64,000 nt of DNA, taken from contig SVEY01000001.1 of the NCBI GenBank assembly GCA_015057165.1, positions 90,680 through 154,679 on the forward strand. Direction: 5' to 3'. The DNA comes from Lachnospiraceae bacterium. GTDB taxonomy: Bacteria > Bacillota > Clostridia > Lachnospirales > Lachnospiraceae. Of the stretch, positions 17,218 to 25,403 are shown in pieces (the stretch's first letter is position 1; every line of letters starts with the position of its first letter). The notes beneath the pieces were generated by a model that saw nothing but the letters and a program-made list of their open reading frames with translations, was not told the DNA's origin and did no database searches. The translations under genes were made by a program, and so were the position numbers.

Positions 17218-18366
17218 ATGTCAGATATATTAGAGACAGTATCCAATCTGATTCATCAGACGGCGTTTTTTAATCTAACAGTTGGTAATTTTATAATGAT
17301 TCTGGTTGCATGTGTGTTCTTATATCTTGCGATTAGACGTGGATATGAACCATTGCTTCTTGTACCAATTGCTTTTGGTATGTTACTTGTTAATATTTAT
17401 CCAGATATTATTGCAGCCCCTGCTGAGACAAGTAATGGCGTCGGTGGATTATTATATTATTTCTATGCATTAGATGAATGGTCAATACTACCTTCTCTTA
17501 TTTTCCTTGGAGTAGGAGCCATGACTGATTTTGGACCACTAATTGCTAATCCTATAAGTTTTCTACTTGGTGCCGCTGCACAAATCGGTATTTTTATGGC
17601 ATATCTTTTGGCTATTTTATTAGGTTTTTCTGATGAAGCAGCTGCCGCTGTATCAATAATCGGTGGAGCTGATGGACCAACATCCATATTCCTTGCGGGA
17701 AAATTGGGACAAAGTGCCCTTATGGGACCAATTGCAGTTGCGGCATATTCATATATGTCACTTGTTCCAATTATTCAGCCACCTATTATGAAGCTATTTA
17801 CAACTAAGGAAGAACGTGCGATTCATATGGACCAGCTTCGTGATGTTTCTAAATTGGAGAGAATACTATTTCCAATTATAGTTACCATTGTGGTATGTCT
17901 TATTCTTCCAACAACAGCTCCCTTAGTTGGTATGCTTATGCTAGGTAATCTGTTTAGGGAAAGTGGTGTGGTTCGCCAACTTACAGATACGGCAAGTAAT
18001 GCTATGATGTATATTGTTGTTATTTTACTTGGTACATCAGTAGGTGCTTCAACAAGTGCTGAAGCATTCCTTAATATATCTACAATTAAGATTGTTGTTC
18101 TTGGTCTTGTTGCATTCGTATTTGGTACTACCGGAGGCGTACTGCTTGGAAAGTTGTTATGTAAGATATCTAAGGGTAAGATTAATCCGCTTATTGGTTC
18201 AGCAGGTGTATCTGCAGTGCCTATGGCAGCGCGTGTATCTCAGAAAGTTGGTGCAGAAGAAGATCCGACTAATTTCCTTCTTATGCATGCAATGGGACCT
18301 AACGTTGCTGGTGTAATTGGAACTGCCGTTGCTGCCGGTGTATTTATGGCCATTTTCGGCGTTTAA
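17218..18366 (+). CDS. oadB: Na+-transporting carboxylic acid decarboxylase beta subunit
   Basis: This integral membrane subunit decarboxylates carboxybiotin and couples it to Na+ export. The 382 residues are mostly hydrophobic, with about nine to eleven helices. The signatures of the OadB/MmdB/GcdB family are present: IIGGADGPTSIFLAGKL in the re-entrant region with its Asp, and PLIGSAGVSAVPMAARVSQK near the C-terminus. AGGGAGGA precedes the ATG. The exact partner (oxaloacetate, methylmalonyl-CoA or glutaconyl-CoA decarboxylase) cannot be told from this subunit alone. Confidence 0.94.
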   Translation: MSDILETVSNLIHQTAFFNLTVGNFIMILVACVFLYLAIRRGYEPLLLVPIAFGMLLVNIYPDIIAAPAETSNGVGGLLYYFYALDEWSILPSLIFLGVGAMTDFGPLIANPISFLLGAAAQIGIFMAYLLAILLGFSDEAAAAVSIIGGADGPTSIFLAGKLGQSALMGPIAVAAYSYMSLVPIIQPPIMKLFTTKEERAIHMDQLRDVSKLERILFPIIVTIVVCLILPTTAPLVGMLMLGNLFRESGVVRQLTDTASNAMMYIVVILLGTSVGASTSAEAFLNISTIKIVVLGLVAFVFGTTGGVLLGKLLCKISKGKINPLIGSAGVSAVPMAARVSQKVGAEEDPTNFLLMHAMGPNVAGVIGTAVAAGVFMAIFGV

Positions 18367-18386
18367 TATGACTTAAGGAGGACAAT

Positions 18387-19790
18387 ATGAAACCTTTAAA
18401 AATAACTGAAACAATTCTTCGTGATGCTCACCAATCCCTTATTGCAACAAGAATGCCTACTGAAGAGATGCTTCCTATTGTTGATAAGATGGATAAAGTT
18501 GGATATCATGCAGTAGAATGCTGGGGTGGAGCTACATTTGATGCATCCCTAAGATTCCTTAAGGAAGATCCATGGGATAGATTACGTAAGCTTCGCGATG
18601 GATTTAAGAATACCAAGCTTCAGATGCTATTTCGTGGTCAGAATATCCTGGGTTATAAGCCATATGCTGACGATGTTGTAGAATATTTTGTCCAGAAATC
18701 AATTGCTAATGGTATTGATATTATTAGAATATTTGACTGCCTTAATGATGTTAGAAATCTCCAGACAGCAGTAGATGCATGTAATAAAGAGAAAGGTCAT
18801 GCGCAGGTTGCATTGTCTTATACTCTTGGAGATGCATATACACTTGATTATTGGATGGATATGGCAAAGCGCATAGAGGATATGGGCGCAGATTCTTTGT
18901 GTATTAAAGATATGGCAGGTCTTCTTGTGCCTAAGAAAGCAGAAGAACTTATTAAGGCTCTTAAGTCTGCTACAGATATTCCTATTGATTTACATACTCA
19001 TTATACATCTGGTGTAGCGTCTATGACCTATATGAAGGCAGTAGAGGCAGGATGTGACATTATAGATACAGCCATGAGCCCTTTTGCTCTTGGTACATCG
19101 CAGCCGGCAACAGAAGTTATGGTTGAAGCATTTAAGGGTACTGAGTTTGATACGGGTCTTGATCAGGACAAATTAGCAGAGATTGCTGATTATTTTAGGC
19201 CTTATAGAGAGCAGTGTCTCAAAGATGGGCTTCTTAACCCTAAGGTTCTAGGCGTTAATATTAATACACTTAGATATCAGGTCCCTGGTGGTATGTTATC
19301 TAATCTTCTTAGCCAGCTTACAGAACAGGGCAAAGAGGATAAATTCGAAGAAGTGCTTGCTGAAGTTCCTAGAGTACGTAAAGACCTTGGCGAGCCACCA
19401 CTTGTAACTCCTTCTTCACAGATTGTAGGAACACAGGCGGTTTTTAATGTACTAATGGGAGAGAGATATAAGGTTGCAACTAAAGAGACCAAGGATATAC
19501 TTCTTGGTAATTACGGACAGACTGTTAAACCATTCAATCCGGATGTTGTAGATAAGGTTCTTGGTGAGGACAAGAAGAATGCCATTACTTGCAGACCGGC
19601 TGACCTCTTAGAACCACAGCTTGACAAAATCGAAGAAGAGATGAAAGAGTATAAGTGGCAGGATGAAGATGTATTAAGTTATGCATTGTTCCCTCAGGTT
19701 GCTCTTGATTTCTTCAAGTACAGAGAAGCACAACGTGATAAGGTGGATTTGTCAATCGCTGACACAAAGAATAATGCTTATCCTGTATAA
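18387..19790 (+). CDS. oadA: oxaloacetate decarboxylase alpha / pyruvate carboxylase subunit B-type carboxyltransferase
   Basis: The enzyme transfers CO2 between oxaloacetate and biotin. The 467-residue protein has the HMGL-like TIM barrel with ETILRDAHQSLIATRM at the start, the ECWGGATFDA segment and the metal-binding DLHTHYTSGVASMTYMK region. A PYC_OADA domain follows. The C-terminal biotin domain of many OadA proteins is lacking, so the separate carrier at 16841-17194 presumably serves it. AAGGAGG precedes the start. Together with the acyl-CoA-type carboxyltransferase it matches the 5S plus 12S plus 1.3S logic of propionibacterial transcarboxylase, as well as a Na+ pump. Confidence 0.9.
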   Translation: MKPLKITETILRDAHQSLIATRMPTEEMLPIVDKMDKVGYHAVECWGGATFDASLRFLKEDPWDRLRKLRDGFKNTKLQMLFRGQNILGYKPYADDVVEYFVQKSIANGIDIIRIFDCLNDVRNLQTAVDACNKEKGHAQVALSYTLGDAYTLDYWMDMAKRIEDMGADSLCIKDMAGLLVPKKAEELIKALKSATDIPIDLHTHYTSGVASMTYMKAVEAGCDIIDTAMSPFALGTSQPATEVMVEAFKGTEFDTGLDQDKLAEIADYFRPYREQCLKDGLLNPKVLGVNINTLRYQVPGGMLSNLLSQLTEQGKEDKFEEVLAEVPRVRKDLGEPPLVTPSSQIVGTQAVFNVLMGERYKVATKETKDILLGNYGQTVKPFNPDVVDKVLGEDKKNAITCRPADLLEPQLDKIEEEMKEYKWQDEDVLSYALFPQVALDFFKYREAQRDKVDLSIADTKNNAYPV

Positions 19791-19806
19791 AAGAATGTTT
19801 ATAGGT

Positions 19807-19829
19807 GACAGGGGGATGGTCCTTTTGTC
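19807..19829 (+). repeat. short REP-like hairpin element at the left edge of the accessory region
   Basis: GACAGGGGGA pairs with TCCTTTTGTC around a TGG loop (10 pairs, several G-U). A reverse-oriented half-copy lies at 25258-25272. Such GACAGGGGGA hairpins recur in many clostridial genomes, from general recollection. Here the two copies bracket the tannase/C11/helical-protein stretch. Confidence 0.5.
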
Positions 19830-19859
19830 AACCCCGAATTATTAAGGAGAAAGGTGTTT

Positions 19860-21617
19860 ATGAAGAAAAAAGTATTGGCACTTATAATGGTGATGGTTTT
19901 GGCAATATCACTTGGTGCATGTAGCTGTAGTAGCAGTAGCAGCTCAAGCAGCGAATCCGTCAAGGCATTTGCACAGCTTGACAAGGCAGCATGGAAATAT
20001 AATTCCGATGATGATGTGTATTATCAGATTGGACTTACTTATTGTGAGAAGGCGGTAGATACTGACTATGAGACACTTGCGATATTTGTGCCGGGTGGCT
20101 ATATGAATGCTACCGATAATGGTAATGGTACATTTACATGCGAGATTAATTCGGATAATAAGGTGGGCAACTATACGGCAGGTAATGCACCAATTGTGAT
20201 GCCCATTAATACTCCGGGATATTCTGCAATGGAGGCGCTTACATCATATTCTAGCTATACGGACTATACGAAGGAAGGTCTGGTATATGTGCATGCAGGA
20301 TGCAGAGGAAGAGATGCAGGAGCGCCGGCAGGAGTTACAGATCTTAAGGCAGCTGTAAGATTCCTTAGATACATAGATGCTAATATGCCGGGAAGCTGTG
20401 ATAATATATTCACATTTGGTATGAGCGGAGGAGGAGCACAATCCGCACTTATGGGAGCAACGGGAGACAGCTCCTTGTATGAGCCTTACCTTACGGCTAT
20501 CGGTGCTGTGTCAGGTGTTAGTGATGCAGTAGCAGGTTCTATGTGCTGGTGTCCTATAACTAATCTCGATACAGCTGACGAGGCGTATGAGTGGATGATG
20601 GCTTCCACAAGAAGCGGTCTGAGCGAAGAAGAGCAGACTATATCCAACGAGCTGGCGAAATCCTTTGCCACATATATCAATAAGGCTGGTATTAAGGGTG
20701 ATAACGGCGGGGTGCTAACACTTTCCGAATCAAGTGACGGCATATATCAGGCAGGTACATATTATGACTATATGAAGACAGTTATCGAAGGCTCACTTAA
20801 TAATTTCTTAAGTGATACTACATTTCCATATGATGCTTCTTCAAGCAGTAGCAAAGGAAACGGAGGCGGCAACAGAGGAGGCGGTGCACCAAGTGGTGAA
20901 GCACCAAGCGGAGAAGGCCCGTCGGACAAGTCGAAGTCTTCGGATACAAGCAGTGCCGAAGCTAACGACAATATAACACGTAACAACACATCAAGCTCTC
21001 TGTCGCTTTCAGGCACCTACAATACACCGCAGGAATACATTGATGCTCTTAATGCTAATGGCACATGGGTTACATACGATGCTTCAACCAACAAGGCTAC
21101 TATAAGTGACATTAAGAGCTTTGTAGGAGCGTTTAAGTCTGCATCTAAGAACTTAGGAGCATTTGACCAGTTAGATGCTTCTCAGGGAGAGAATACATTA
21201 TTCGGATATGGTGACGGCAGTGGTGCACACTTTGACAAATATCTTGCAGAGATTCTGACTAATATGGGAAGCCAATATGCTTCAAGCTATAACAGTGATC
21301 TTGCCAAGAAAGACAGCGTAGGCAATACAGTAGATGTAAGAGTCAATATGTACAATCCTATGTATTATCTTCTTGAAAGCGAGCAGGGGCATAATACAAG
21401 TAAGGTGGCAAAATACTGGAGAATCAGAACAGGTATAGCGCAGTCTGATTGTGCTCTGTCTACGGAGATGAACTTATCACTGGCTCTTAAGAATTATACA
21501 GGAGTTGAAAATGTTGATTTCGAGACTGTCTGGGGTCAAGGTCATACAGAGGCAGAGAGAACAGGTTCTTCGACTGACAATTTCATTAAATGGGTTAATA
21601 CTTGTATGACAAGATGA
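19860..21617 (+). CDS. tannase-like alpha/beta-hydrolase lipoprotein
   Basis: The 585-residue product is predicted to be a surface-anchored esterase. It has a lipoprotein signal with the lipobox Cys21 (LGAC), then a Ser-rich spacer. The nucleophile motif FGMSGGGAQS places the active Ser at residue 189, and the C-terminal WGQGHTEAER supplies a candidate catalytic His near 562. This arrangement resembles bacterial tannases that hydrolyse galloyl esters, with an insert between the catalytic residues. A Gly/Ser/Pro-rich low-complexity stretch lies near 330-375. ATG 19860 is preferred over GTG 19854 because of AAGGAG spacing. Codons are richer in G/C than in the flanking genes, suggesting transfer. 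The substrate is inferred from family resemblance only. Confidence 0.75.
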   Translation: MKKKVLALIMVMVLAISLGACSCSSSSSSSSESVKAFAQLDKAAWKYNSDDDVYYQIGLTYCEKAVDTDYETLAIFVPGGYMNATDNGNGTFTCEINSDNKVGNYTAGNAPIVMPINTPGYSAMEALTSYSSYTDYTKEGLVYVHAGCRGRDAGAPAGVTDLKAAVRFLRYIDANMPGSCDNIFTFGMSGGGAQSALMGATGDSSLYEPYLTAIGAVSGVSDAVAGSMCWCPITNLDTADEAYEWMMASTRSGLSEEEQTISNELAKSFATYINKAGIKGDNGGVLTLSESSDGIYQAGTYYDYMKTVIEGSLNNFLSDTTFPYDASSSSSKGNGGGNRGGGAPSGEAPSGEGPSDKSKSSDTSSAEANDNITRNNTSSSLSLSGTYNTPQEYIDALNANGTWVTYDASTNKATISDIKSFVGAFKSASKNLGAFDQLDASQGENTLFGYGDGSGAHFDKYLAEILTNMGSQYASSYNSDLAKKDSVGNTVDVRVNMYNPMYYLLESEQGHNTSKVAKYWRIRTGIAQSDCALSTEMNLSLALKNYTGVENVDFETVWGQGHTEAERTGSSTDNFIKWVNTCMTR

Positions 21618-21703
21618 CATTCGGACGGTTCCAATGTCATTAAGTTAAGCGCTTGACAGACATCAAAATAAGACAGTCCCAGATTTTACTCAACAAAAGG
21701 GGA

Positions 21704-21742
21704 AAAATAGCGCCACGATATGTGACGCTATTTTGTTTTTTT
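21704..21742 (+). terminator. intrinsic terminator after the tannase-like gene
   Basis: AAAATAGCG (21704-21712) pairs perfectly with CGCTATTTT (21726-21734), with an inner CAC/GTG pair. The stem is followed by GTTTTTTT. The 60 bases before it hold no recognisable gene. Confidence 0.85.
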
Positions 21743-21805
21743 AGAATTTATTGATAAAATAGAAATGCCCTATAGTCCGACATTGAGATTGAAGGAATAA
21801 TAACT

Positions 21806-23603
21806 ATGCGAATTAAGAGACTGTTATTCTCAATTATAATATGTATTTTTGTTGTGGCACTTTGCTCTTGCAGCAAAGCGCCCTCTTCCGCTACACTTCT
21901 TATCTATATGTGTGGCTCAGATTTAGAATCCAAGACAGGGATTGCAAGCGAGAATATTAATGAACTTTTGTCTGCGAATATTCCGGATAATGTGAATGTC
22001 ATAATTGAGACAGGTGGTTCAACTAAGTGGCAAAGCAACAATATTCCATCTGATAAGATAATGCGATACGTTGTTAAAGACCACAGATTACAGGAGATAG
22101 CAAGTCTTGATGATGCATGTATGGGTTCTGCAGATACTCTGCAATCCTTCGTCGAGTTTGGGACAACCGCGTACCCCTCCGATAATACAATGCTTCTGCT
22201 TTGGGATCATGGTGGAGGAACAGTTAAGGGGGGCATGCTTTGATGAACGATATAATAATGATACGCTGACTGTTCCAGAGCTGAAGGAAGCACTTGAAGG
22301 TGGCCTCCAAGGTAAGAGGCTATCAGTCGTTGGTTTTGATGCCTGTCTTATGGCGGATTATGAGGTGGCTAAGGCTTTATCTGATTATGCTGATATGCTT
22401 ATCGCCTCACAGAATTATGAAGTTGGCTTGGGATGGGATTACAGCACAATTACAAGGTCTTTATCAAAGAAGACAGGTGCGGATTTGGCTAAGGATATAT
22501 GTGATGACTATATGGATAAATGTGTTGAGGTAAGTAAGGATGGTGCCGCAACGCTTTCTGCAATCGATCTTACGAATTTCCCAGAGATTACGAAAGCTTT
22601 TGATGATATGATGGCTGGAATTAATAATGAGATGGAAGGCATCAAAGCCAGATTGGCACTTAGAATAGCAACCAAGAATGCTGCATCCTTTGGTGCTAAT
22701 TCAACCGGGCACATGGATAATTTTGTAGACTTGGCAGGAGCTGCGAGTATTCTTGCAGATCATAATATGTATAAGTCCAATGAACAGGAAATATACACCA
22801 GCAAGGCAAAAACAGTTGATAGTCTCATAAGCGATGCTATAATCTATAAGGTAAATGGTGACTTTAAGGCTAACGCTACCGGTCTGTCCGTATATTATCC
22901 CAGTCATTATTATATGGATGAGATAAGGGAGTATCTTAAGATTTGCCCAAGTGAAGCATATAGGCAGCTCATTATGGGAATATTTAATGATATACCACAG
23001 ACTACAATCAGTTATCAAAATCGGGGTTATATAGGTGATGACGGTAAGTTTCATGTCACGCTAACGCCTGAGAGTAGTCGTTATCTTCTTAATGTAACAT
23101 ATACAGTATATGAGCAAAATGAAGATGGCTCACTCGGTAATCCAATAATAAGTAAGTATGTAGAAAATGAGGATTCAGATTGGGAGAATCTTGATTTTGC
23201 AGTGAATTTCGATGGGAAATGTTTTGAGTTAGAGAAGAATCCAATTATGGCTACACAAGTAGATGTCTCTGCTAATAATGAAATATATATGAGCAAAGTA
23301 ATAAGAAACGGAGTCCCGGAGACATTTAGATTTGTCGTATTGAAGGGTATATTGGGTAAGCAGGTTAGGCAGGTTGGTGTAGTATTGTTCAATGATGAAG
23401 CGGGAACAGCAAGTAGAGATGTGTTACCATTAAAGCCCGGAGATAAGATAGAAGTAGATGGTAATACTTTTACCATTGATATTAAAGGTCTGACCCTTAA
23501 GAAAAGTGATATACGCTCATCTAAGTATGCGGTTCAAGTAGTAGCTTACGATATGTTTGGAAATGAATTTAAGTCAGATGTGTCTATTTTTGATAATGAA
23601 TAA
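21806..23603 (+). pseudogene. clostripain-family (C11) cysteine protease lipoprotein, frameshifted
   Basis: Two overlapping frames together make one clostripain-like protein of about 598 residues. The first part (21806-22243) has a lipoprotein signal (ALCSC), the LLIYMCGSDLES start of the C11 domain and the catalytic His motif LLWDHGGG. The second part, readable from about 22230 to 23603, continues with CFDERYNND and the catalytic Cys motif VGFDACLMADYEVA. The break is at a run of six G (22228-22233): one G fewer would join the frames as VKGACFDE. So there is one extra base. It may be a disrupted gene, a slippage-prone (phase-variable) tract or a sequence error. C11 proteases cut after basic residues. 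GC-rich codons match the neighbouring tannase-like gene. Confidence 0.8.
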
Positions 23604-23635
23604 TATTCAATGAATATATAAGGGAGGGAAGAAAG

Positions 23636-23665
23636 ATGGCCTTAAAAAAAGCAGTAAAATCTTGA
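23636..23665 (+). other. displaced start of the helical protein gene (frameshifted N-terminus)
   Basis: A strong ribosome site (GGGAGGGAAG) precedes ATG 23636, but the frame reads only MALKKAVKS before TGA at 23663. Removing one A from the AAAA run at 23656-23659 joins it to the long downstream frame (NLELTDKAEATVKNVLD). No ATG, GTG or TTG occurs in the long frame between 23655 and 23775. The intended start is therefore almost certainly here. Confidence 0.65.
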
Positions 23666-23774
23666 ATTAACTGATAAAGCCGAGGCAACAGTTAAGAATG
23701 TACTTGATGTTGAAAATCAGCTTCCGGCGATTGTAGCTCGTGACGGAGAAGAACCAAGCCCTGAGCTTAGATAT

Positions 23775-25166
23775 ATGCAGGAGGTTAATGAGAAGAACAA
23801 GAGGTGGCGTAATTACAATGCTGCTGCGGAATATGTAGATTCTACGGCTAACCAGATTAATCCCACATTTGGTAAGGTTGCAGGTGTGGGCAAAGATGTA
23901 TTTGATGTAGTAAGAGCTTATTATACAGGTGACCTTGGAGCGGCAATATCCGGAGTTAGCGGAGTCTTGAGTATGTTTGGTATATTCAGTGGCAGTCCCG
24001 GAGTATCTAACGAACAGGTCTTAATGGAAGTGCAGAAAGTATACAGCGCATTGCAGGATGTAGCTCTGGATGTGAAGGATATACAGGGACTGCTCTCAGT
24101 AATGAGTAATCAATTGGATGAAACCACAATGCAGGCATATCGAAACGGTCTGCAACCATTTGATAACGCGATGATAGCACTTGATACTGATGCCGAGATT
24201 ATTAACAATATGTTCATAACAGGGGCTGAATTATTACAGCAGCAGGGAGTTAATGCCCCTGCAGAGAATGCTACAGATGCTGAGAAGCATGATTATATAG
24301 GCAAACTAATAGCGACTATTGAAGAGAATGAGAAAACCAATCCTGACCTTAAGAATTTTGACAGTATAATGAACGATCTTATCAACAATTATACGCTTGT
24401 AGCAGGAGAGCTGGGGAAAACCAATGAATTTAGTCCACTTAACGCTTATGACTCTTATTGGAATATGTATTTTAACTGGGAAAGTCAGGGATACGCGCTG
24501 CGTTATGCTTACAGAGTAAATGCTACTTTCCAGTTAAAGCGTGCTTATGCGACTATAGCAATGTATTATAATATTGGAACAGGCAATACTGCAATGACCT
24601 ATCAGAAGTACGGTCAACTCCTATGTAATGCACTTACACAGATAGAGCAAAACGGACCGGGAATCAGTCCGCAGCAAGTAGCAAGTGCACACGAAGAAGT
24701 GCCATTTAAGAGTTGGGAAATATCAGAGCCTCGCTACAAATTAAACATACCCGGCGGTCTATACACATCAACATTTGATAAACGACTGGACGCAGTATGG
24801 GAAGTAAGTGGTCATGTCATAAATGATGATGTAAAAAATATGGCTTCTAAGATGCCAAAGGAACTATTTGCAAAGTATGCTGAAAAACTTCATGGAAAAT
24901 CCCTTGAAAATGAATTGAGACTGGCAGGTCTTTGGGATCAAAGAATGACTGAACATGGATGGCAACATAGAGGATTTGGTGCTAATATACTTCAAAAAGA
25001 CAAAAGAGTACGCGTAGATTTGATTGCTTTTAATGGTGAATATTTGGAGGCTTGGGCTATAGAAAGCCCTAGGGGTCAAGAAGGAATTGCACCACCTATT
25101 TCTGTAACAAAACGTGGTAATGACTGGGTTGAATATACAACAACATATATGTTCCACTTACAATAA
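23775..25166 (+). CDS. alpha-helical protein with a central hydrophobic segment, possible pore-forming toxin-like protein
   Basis: I do not recognise the family with confidence. The product (463 residues from ATG 23775; about 509 if the one-base shift at 23656-23659 is repaired) has no signal peptide. A Gly/Ala-rich hydrophobic stretch near residues 45-75 (GDLGAAISGVSGVLSMFGIF) is followed by long amphipathic helices (about 80-330) and a beta-rich C-terminal part. A hydrophobic hairpin within a helical bundle, then a beta domain, is the layout of several alpha-pore-forming and Cry-like toxins. This is an analogy of shape, not a family assignment. ATG 23775 has no ribosome site; the upstream start does. 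It directly follows the C11 protease, which could be a processing partner. Confidence 0.5.
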   Translation: MQEVNEKNKRWRNYNAAAEYVDSTANQINPTFGKVAGVGKDVFDVVRAYYTGDLGAAISGVSGVLSMFGIFSGSPGVSNEQVLMEVQKVYSALQDVALDVKDIQGLLSVMSNQLDETTMQAYRNGLQPFDNAMIALDTDAEIINNMFITGAELLQQQGVNAPAENATDAEKHDYIGKLIATIEENEKTNPDLKNFDSIMNDLINNYTLVAGELGKTNEFSPLNAYDSYWNMYFNWESQGYALRYAYRVNATFQLKRAYATIAMYYNIGTGNTAMTYQKYGQLLCNALTQIEQNGPGISPQQVASAHEEVPFKSWEISEPRYKLNIPGGLYTSTFDKRLDAVWEVSGHVINDDVKNMASKMPKELFAKYAEKLHGKSLENELRLAGLWDQRMTEHGWQHRGFGANILQKDKRVRVDLIAFNGEYLEAWAIESPRGQEGIAPPISVTKRGNDWVEYTTTYMFHLQ

Positions 25167-25181
25167 TTGGTACATACAGTT

Positions 25182-25215
25182 AGCTCGCTTCATAAGAAGC
25201 GAGCTTTTTCTTTTT
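25182..25215 (+). terminator. intrinsic terminator closing the accessory region
   Basis: A perfect 10-bp stem (AGCTCGCTTC, 25182-25191, with GAAGCGAGCT, 25196-25205) on an ATAA loop is followed by TTTTTC and more T. Confidence 0.9.
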
Positions 25216-25257
25216 ATCTTAGTTGTGTAATCTCCGTTGAAGTTATTCTGCATATTG

Positions 25258-25272
25258 CCGTCCCCCTGTCAC
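25258..25272 (-). repeat. half-copy of the GACAGGGGGA hairpin element
   Basis: CCGTCCCCCTGTCAC is the reverse complement of GTGACAGGGGGACGG. It differs by one base from the left half of the element at 19805-19829. Only half of the hairpin is present. The pair brackets 5.4 kb of foreign-looking genes. Confidence 0.45.
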
Positions 25273-25326
25273 TCGTATAAAAAGACGATTGTATGACGTT
25301 TCGAAAGTTCTTAATGCAATATTCTA

Positions 25327-25355
25327 TTGATTTTTGTAATGACATTATTTACTAT
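25327..25355 (+). promoter_or_regulatory. candidate promoter for the FAD-protein gene
   Basis: TTGATT (25327-25332) and TACTAT (25350-25355) are separated by 17 bases, about 50 bases before the start at 25404. It follows a strong terminator, so a new promoter is expected here. Confidence 0.45.
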
Positions 25356-25403
25356 ATATGAGTAGGTATGGTTTGTATATATAGTGTCATCATAAGAATA
25401 GTA

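Noticed and set aside
19848-19860. GTG at 19854 as start of the tannase-like gene
   Set aside because: It is only about five bases from AAGGAG. ATG 19860 has acceptable spacing and gives a normal lipoprotein signal beginning MKKK.
21650-21690. A third copy of the GACAGGGGGA hairpin (GACAG..GACAGTCCC)
   Set aside because: Only five to six bases match and no hairpin of the same form can be drawn.
22222-22243. Programmed ribosomal frameshift in the C11 protease gene
   Set aside because: No known slippery heptamer plus downstream structure is evident. Joining needs a +1 (or -2) move in a G-run, which fits an indel or replication slippage better.
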